Assembly: GCF_949628215.1 (NCBI RefSeq)
Contig: NC_134279.1
Coordinates: 64,091,766-64,155,765 of the forward strand
Direction: 5' to 3'
From: Phalacrocorax aristotelis
Taxonomy: Eukaryota; Chordata; Aves; Suliformes; Phalacrocoracidae
DNA: 64,000 nt
In this document: one piece after another, positions 49,200 through 64,000 of the stretch
Layout: every line of letters starts with the position of its first letter
How positions within the stretch are numbered: position 1 is the first letter of the stretch
Position numbers and translations under genes: made by a program
Notes under the pieces: model-generated
The model's input: the letters and a program-made list of their open reading frames with translations, nothing else
What the model was told of the DNA's origin: nothing
Databases searched by the model: none

Positions 49200-49257
49200 T
49201 CGACCGACCCACCACCTCACCGAGCGGCTGCTTGCCGCCGTCCCGCCCGCCGCCGCC

Positions 49258-49325
49258 ATGTCCAAGCGCCACCGCCTAGATCTGGGGGACGATTACAGCT
49301 CCAGCAAGAAACGCACCACCGAAGG
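49258..49325 (+). CDS. DHX15: DHX15 coding exon 1 (residues 1-23, split codon)
   Basis: DHX15 is the DEAH-box RNA helicase that, with G-patch partners, releases the excised intron lariat and takes part in ribosome assembly, mainly in the nucleus. This exon encodes the first 22 residues, starting MSKRHRLDLG, which match the known vertebrate N-terminus. The ATG sits in GCCGCCATGT, a good Kozak context at -3. The first two bases of codon 23 close the exon, followed by the donor GG/GTAAGG at 49326. Several upstream ATGs occur in the same GC-rich stretch in the same frame (for example 48949 and 48979), but this start is chosen because of family conservation and context. Intron 1 is 5,992 bp. Confidence 0.95.
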
Positions 49326-49829
49326 GTAAGGGACGGCTCGGTGCGGGGAGCGCGGCCTGCCGGGGTGGGGGTGGGGGCATCGTGGCGGCTGCCGCGCAAT
49401 CCGCTCTCCGCCCAGTCTTGCTCACCGCCCCGGGCTCTGGCCGCCCCCCCGCGGGGCTGCTCCGGGCTGGGCCTCCTCGGGGAGCGGGGTGGCGGGGCGG
49501 GAGGAGGGGGTTGGAGCGGGCGAAGCCCCAGCGGCGCCGCCTCGGCGGCGAGGCTCCGGCGCCTCCCTGGAGTGCTAGGCCTAGGCCCGGGATCGGCCCT
49601 TCTGGCAGGGCCGGGCCCACCGGTGGGGGCGGAGGCGGCGGATGGCGGCAGCGCGGTGGCGGGGAGCGGGCGGGTAGGGCCTCGTGCGTCGGGGTGGGGG
49701 CAGGGGGGGAAGCCGCCGGGCTCGCCGTTTGGGCGAGCCGGGCCGGGCCGGACCCCCCCATCGCGGCGGAGCCGGGTGCGGCGCGCTGCTCGGCCCGGTC
49801 CCCCGCGCCCGGCTTTGTCTGCGGCTCTT

Positions 49830-49912
49830 CGTTCTTTATCTTCTTCTTGCTTTCTTTTTTTCTTTTTCCTTCCTTCCTTTTTTGTTTGTTTTCTTCTCCT
49901 CCTCTCTACCTT
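49830..49912. repeat. Pyrimidine-rich tract in early intron 1
   Basis: Over about 83 bp the + strand is almost entirely C and T (units such as TTCTTCTT, CCTTCCTTCC and CTCCTCCTC), broken by only a few G and A. It lies immediately downstream of the CpG island. Confidence 0.85.
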
Positions 49913-52900
49913 GAGAGGTCTGGCAAATGTGGTCCTGGAGGTCAGTGTGAGGCTTGTTCCGCCTGCATAATTAGTGCCTAGCCCGGTAGGAACGTTATTC
50001 CTTTGTTAACGTCTTTCACTCAGTGACCGGCAGGGATATGCCTGACTTGAATTGGGAAGCGATGGTGAAGTAAGAATCGATGGTGAGGTGGCTTTTGGAG
50101 TAGGGGTCAGGGGAGGGGTTGTGTTTTTCCCTTAGTTTTGCAAAGGTTAAATTTTAGGCCTGTAGTGCTTTAGGAGACTGTCATAAAGGTTAATGGAATT
50201 GCGGGAGCACAGACGATACACTGGTGTTGTCCTTTTATACACAGTTGTCTTAGAGCTTTCTCTGTATAATTTCTTAGCCTCTAATTGAGGGGGGACACGT
50301 GGGTGGCTTTAAACTAGATTTCTGAAATCTAAAGGAACACAGATAAATACTGTGGTTATCTAGTCTGTCCTTTTTGGCGCAGCACAAAAGAATTCTGTGA
50401 ATTAACCAATTTCTAAAGTCCAACAGCATTGTTTTGAACTGGAGTATTTATCTAAGAACAACATTGAGCCTTGTTCTCAAAGCTTGCAATAACTAGCAGT
50501 CTACTATAGCAGCTAGTGTTCACTGATAAACAGTCTTGGCAAAACTTGTGGTTTTTTTTTAAAGGTGAGCTTGTATAGCTTTAGTTTTTAGCCCCTAGAG
50601 TTCAATACAGTTTTCTGTGCTAAACAAAAGTGATTGTTTATTATTGAACGTAATTTTCCTGTATGTAGGATCACCCTAATAATATTTTTTTAAAATAAAT
50701 GTATTGAGCTATTTGCCGCCTCTAATACATTTTTGCAGATTCTCCAGAAGTTGAAATAGCTTTTCTGTCTATACAGAAAAGTTTTACATACGCAGCTTTT
50801 TTTTGTACGTAGAGATTTTTGTAAAACTTTCAAATGGCTATGCCAAAACTGGGCATTACTTAAATGTGGTACAGCTGTTAAGGTTGATAGTAAAGATAAT
50901 CACAAGTCAGCATTTCCTTGTTTGTATGTTGGTGGATTTTGTAGTTTTGGTATGGTTGCATTTGGCATTGCTTTTACTGATTATCTACCGTCATCCTGAA
51001 CTCTTAGTCTTACCATTTTGTATATACTGTAATGAGGTCCCATCAGTGATAAAACTTCTTAACCAGAAGTCTTTGACGTTTATGGCACCTAAAAACTGTA
51101 CAAGTGCTGGTCTCCTGCCCCTTCTTTGTCCCCTCCTCCTCTGCCAGTAAAAGCATTAAATGGCATATGACTGAGAACAAGTCACTCTAAGCAGAATTAT
51201 TGAGTGTGATTATTTCTAATATTACTTGAAATCCCAATTCGTGTAGCACAAGCCATACTAATGTTACATCGTCTTGATTTATTTTAGGGTAGTTTGGTTT
51301 TACAGCTTATGGAAGGCTGTAAGGAAGATGCAGAGAGAGATTCTTGTTAATAGCATGTATGTATGTGCCTTACTCTGTGCGACAGTGCCTTTATGCATGG
51401 TTTTGGAGCTGGATTAAGCCAACTAGCTCCTTGGATGGTTACCACTTCACATGCACAATAGTAGTTTCATTCAAACTGGATCAAACTGGATTGCCTGACT
51501 AATTATGAAAGTTGTCTCAAGTTACCCTGTGATTTTTTAGCTGCTTTTTAATGGAGGCCTGTGTTAGTGTGTGTGGCTCTACATGGCAATGATGCTAGGA
51601 CAACACGCTTGTAATTATTGATGTAACCTTAAGCATCAGCATGACATTCGTTTTCTTTCAGTCTTGAAGTATCATCTATGAAGTAAAAAACTTTTTTGGA
51701 AAAAGGGGAATTGCATGGAAGGGTTTTGGTTATGTGTTTGTGTGAATTGCACGTACTTTTTAAAACCTGTTAACTTTTTCCAAACATACTTCAGTTATGG
51801 TTGTGTAACATCACAGTTACTGTGACAGTAATGGAGAAATAACACTGATATTCTTAGATGTACTTAGACTTTCACTGTGATGATCAGTGGTTTTACTTTG
51901 TGCCCTTTGTTTCATTTTTGTATGCTTTTCATCCTCTGACTTAGTGATTGCTACAGCATTTCTTTTGTATCTGTGTGTGTATATATGTGTGGGCGTAAGG
52001 AGGTAAAAACAGATAGCAGACTGGACTACTTCACTTGAAAAACAAAGCAAAAAAACCTCAACCCTCTTCTGATTATGGAGGCGGTTAGGGCATTCAGGCA
52101 CAAGACAAATGTGATTAAGTTATGATTCTTTTATTGTTCATTTCTGGGTTTGAGATGAATTTTCTCTGTGCAGTAATGAAAAGTAACTTAAATGTGACAG
52201 TTTATAAATGAAGAACTGCCAAGTTGCAGTTTTAGAAAGCTTAGTAAATTCATACGGCAACACAACTGTCATTCCTCTTCACTCTTGTTGACCAAAGGAG
52301 TCTGGTTGTGTCTGCTAAGTTTCAGTATTAATAGGAGACTGGGAAATATTTTTTTGGTCGGGGAATTCTGGGGGTGTGGCGGGGAAAGTGCTGCTATAAA
52401 ATGATAATATTAGAGAGTGAGTTCAAGGGCATATGTTATGTCTTTTTTTATGCCAAGATCTGGTTGCCCTGTCTCTTTTTTTTTTTTTTAAACAAGAGAG
52501 TCACAACTTGCTTGATTAACCTCTAATTAGGTTTTTTTACTTCTGAAATGTAGGTAGAATTTGATAGGTTTGTTTTCTTATTTGCATGATTAAACAGCAC
52601 TAAGAGTTCAGTGAAGAAACTGAGAAACGGGGGATTAACAGGACTTCCCATTCTGGATGGTATTTGTAGTCCTCTTAATCCACTGTCTTGTTCTTGAGGT
52701 TGTATTTTTATCTATGCTTTAAGCCCACACAAATTGCTACCAACACAGAAGAAGACAGCGCTGCCGTCTCCCTTGTGCTGCAAGTGAGTGTTTGGGAGAC
52801 CAGATCAGAGAACTGATCTGATCTAGAATTAGTGTTGGTGGAGGGGGTCTAGGGAGGCCTTGTTCTTCACAAGGCCTTGTACCAAGACACAGGAAGGGTT

Positions 52901-54638
52901 GGCAACAGTGTGGGTCTGTTCATCTTAGCAGTAGTGCTGGTTTACGTGAAGCTGAAGCATACCTGAAGATATACTTGATGATCTGCGATGTAGAAACTTC
53001 TGACATCGTACTGTTTAAGTAAATGGTAATGGAATAGTTTTTGTTCGGGTGGTTTTTTACACTTTGACTAGATACCAGTGAATAAACAAGTGCAGGCACA
53101 CAAAAACCAAACCAAAACTCAAACCAACACCCCACCCCCTCCACCCCCCGTTAGTAGTGTGTCTTATTCTTCCCTTCAGTGAAGTGTGCATGGTTACCAG
53201 GTTGTTGCATTTTACCCTGGCTTTACCATTTTAAAATTGCTTTTATACCTTTGTTTTCTTATTAATGATGTTACTGTCTGACCATGCACTCATTTATCCC
53301 AACACCTGCAGATATTTAAATATCTGATTGTGAACAGCTTGTTAACTACAAGTCCAAAGCTTCATTCCTCTTTGATACATGCTATTAGACTCTTTTATCA
53401 TTAAGTGTAACATAATGGAGCCTAGTTCCCTACCTTTGTAACAGGGGTAACTTTTCTATACCAGAGAATATGAACCTATTAGGTCCTGTGGTATTTGCCT
53501 GCCATTTTACAGTAAGAAGAGATTTCTAGCTTGTATAATATTTGACCATGTTAGAAGTAATGTTGAAACTGTGGTATCTCAGATTTTAGAAAATGGTCTA
53601 AAAGGGCCTTAATTTTCAGACAGTTCAGCTTTCAAAGGTTTAGGAAAATCTATAGAGAAGTGAGTTAGGTAAGTGACGGTGAAGTGTATGTTTTGTAATC
53701 CTTTATTTTCAATGGGTCTGTATTAAAAGAAGTCTTTAAAAAAAACTTACTGTGACAATGTCTGAAGCTATAATATGTTGAAGTATTAATGGGAAAAAAC
53801 ACGGCCTGCATAATTACATTCATTTATATAAGAACAAGAATGGTGGTTGTCTCCAATGTGCGGCACATTTTGAATTAAAAGTTATAGAATCTACTAATAT
53901 AGTCTTACTTACTTCATCTTTCCTGTAGGTAGGAATTTGCTTATTACTTCACCAGTTACATTTGAATGTAGCTGCATGTTTTAAAAGGAAAAAAAAAGCT
54001 GTGGAGAGGAGTGTTGGCCAACAGTTTTCTTTAGAAATGCTCTCTACACTTTCAGGCATGCCTGAGTGCTGGTAAAGAAGAGGGGGAAGTTTTGGTTTTC
54101 CCTTAATGACTATTCCTGAAAATGTTTATATGAACATTTACTATAAAGCTGGTGTTGACTTAGCTTGTTGCTTTGCCTTTTTGATGGGATTCCAATTAAC
54201 ATAACGCATGAAATAAGCTGAGGATACCCTCAGTTTTTAGGCAAAGATGCCACTAACTTTTTGACTTACACTAGTTTAAAATGTGATGGGGTATTTTTCT
54301 AAAGTTGGGCTTATTTTAAAGTGCTGAATTAGGGTAAGTTTGGGTTTTTTATTAAAAGCACGTAGCTATAGTTCTTTGCCTCAAACTGGGGATTTCTTTG
54401 CAAGCGTCTCTGTTTGCAAGGAGAGTGAGATTATGTGCAAGAACAAATGTGTGGATTTGCAAAAAGGCTGAGGCCAGAGACTGAAATTTGAGTGGATAGC
54501 TATGGTTGAAAATAATTCTGTTTTTCTTTTGCAAGTGCAAGGAACTTTTTTACTTAATATTTGGAACAAATAGGAATACTTAAATGCTGGTGGTTTTAAG
54601 TTTGTAGTATGAGGTGATACCTGAGAAGATGGTACAAC

Positions 54639-54708
54639 TTGGCAGCATTAGGTTAACAGTTGGACTTGGTGATCTTAAGGGTCTTTTCCAACAGAAATGA
54701 TTCTGTGA
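54639..54708 (+). repeat. CR1 LINE 3'-end fragment in DHX15 intron 1
   Basis: TTGGCAGCATTAGGTTAACA (54639-54658), GTTGGACTTGGTGATCTTAA (54659-54678) and GGTCTTTTCCAACAGAAATG (54680-54699) followed by ATTCTGTGA. This is the last ~70 bp of an avian CR1, in the sense orientation of the gene. It is closer to the young CR1 consensus than the copy at 17328. Confidence 0.85.
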
Positions 54709-55252
54709 GCTGTAGTGGCTCATTTTAAGTCTAAGTTCCAGACTTAAAAACCTGTATATCAAAGTTGATTGAGTCAGAATTGTATAGAAGACTTTGGACA
54801 GGAAAAAAGAAGTTACAAAGTAATTGTGGGATGTTAAACTTTTCTTCCAGGGCTTGCTTATTATCTTGAGGTAGTTTTTTGCTGGTTAGCATAATTCCCT
54901 TGCTAGGTAGGCAAAACGACTATTTAGTGTTCTCTTATTTTTCTGCAGCAGCAGCTAGTAGTGATGGGAAGAATTGTGGAAAAAGTCTAGAATGTACAGC
55001 TCATTCTTGAAAATCATTAAATGGAGATGATGCTCTCTGTGATGGCTGCCTTCAGTATTGCCTATAGTGAGAGGAACTGTGCCAGTGCTTATGTACCCTG
55101 AGTGTAACTGTGTGTGCTTAATTATTCAGTATGTATCATATACTGTTACTCTTTGATGCTTATTCTTCCAGGTAGCTGTTTGCAAAGATTTTGAAAAGAT
55201 TTGGTTTATAGCCACATTGTACTAGGTACTTTTAAAGTTGCTTTGTATTTAA

Positions 55253-64000
<8,748 letters not shown>

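Larger units (their letters stand above)
48791..49830 (+). promoter_or_regulatory. DHX15: CpG-island promoter and 5' UTR of DHX15
   Basis: About 1 kb of very GC-rich DNA with frequent CG dinucleotides spans the first exon and the beginning of intron 1. There is no TATA box at a usable distance, as expected for a housekeeping helicase. ETS and YY1 motifs lie at 49078-49094, roughly 165-180 bp before the start codon, which suggests transcription starts close to them. The island ends in intron 1, where the pyrimidine tract begins. The exact start site cannot be read from sequence. Confidence 0.85.

Noticed and set aside
48765..49981. Several long open frames on both strands around DHX15 exon 1 (up to about 209 codons)
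   Set aside because: These are GC-rich, stop-poor shadows of the CpG island with Pro/Ala/Gly/Arg bias. Only the frame containing the DHX15 start is supported by homology.

Overview
The window looks like bird nuclear DNA. It is AT-rich and gene-poor, it carries CR1 LINE remnants and class III (ERVL-type) retrovirus LTRs of the kind common in neoavian birds, and its one clear gene has long introns and a CpG-island promoter. The species cannot be fixed from the sequence alone.

The gene is DHX15, the DEAH-box RNA helicase orthologous to yeast Prp43, on the + strand. Five coding exons are visible (49258-49325, 55318-55666, 60116-60309, 61436-61595, 62004-62222). All junctions are GT-AG and the reading frame is kept throughout. 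Together they encode the first 330 residues: the Arg/Asp-rich N-terminal tail, motif I, motif Ia, the DEAH box and the SAT motif. The window ends inside intron 5, so RecA2 and the C-terminal domains lie beyond it. A CpG island (about 48800-49830) with adjacent ETS and YY1 motifs marks the promoter.

Upstream, positions 1-48700 contain no protein-coding gene that I recognise. This stretch holds interspersed repeats. A solo ERVL LTR on the - strand lies at 9792-10318 (duplicated target CCTGC). A second solo LTR on the + strand lies at 20940-21517 (target CAGGG). A decayed ERVL provirus lies at 32348-37913 (target GAGAT) and sits inside an older antisense CR1 that continues at 37914-38410. There are other CR1 pieces (about 5858-6090, 17328-17614, and 54639-54708 in DHX15 intron 1) and two very old amniote or vertebrate repeat remnants (about 11925-12060 and 46140-46340). 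The provirus shows recognisable gag, protease, reverse transcriptase, RNase H and integrase regions. It has many frameshifts and stop codons, a 5' LTR cut down to about 71 bp, and no env.

The less certain items are an unexplained minus-strand open frame at 174-728, a possible conserved noncoding block at 11560-11924, a GC-rich island at 15360-15620, and an open frame that runs upstream of the DHX15 start codon. I found no sign of a novel multi-gene system. The best-supported observations are the nested retroelement history and the structure of the DHX15 N-terminus.
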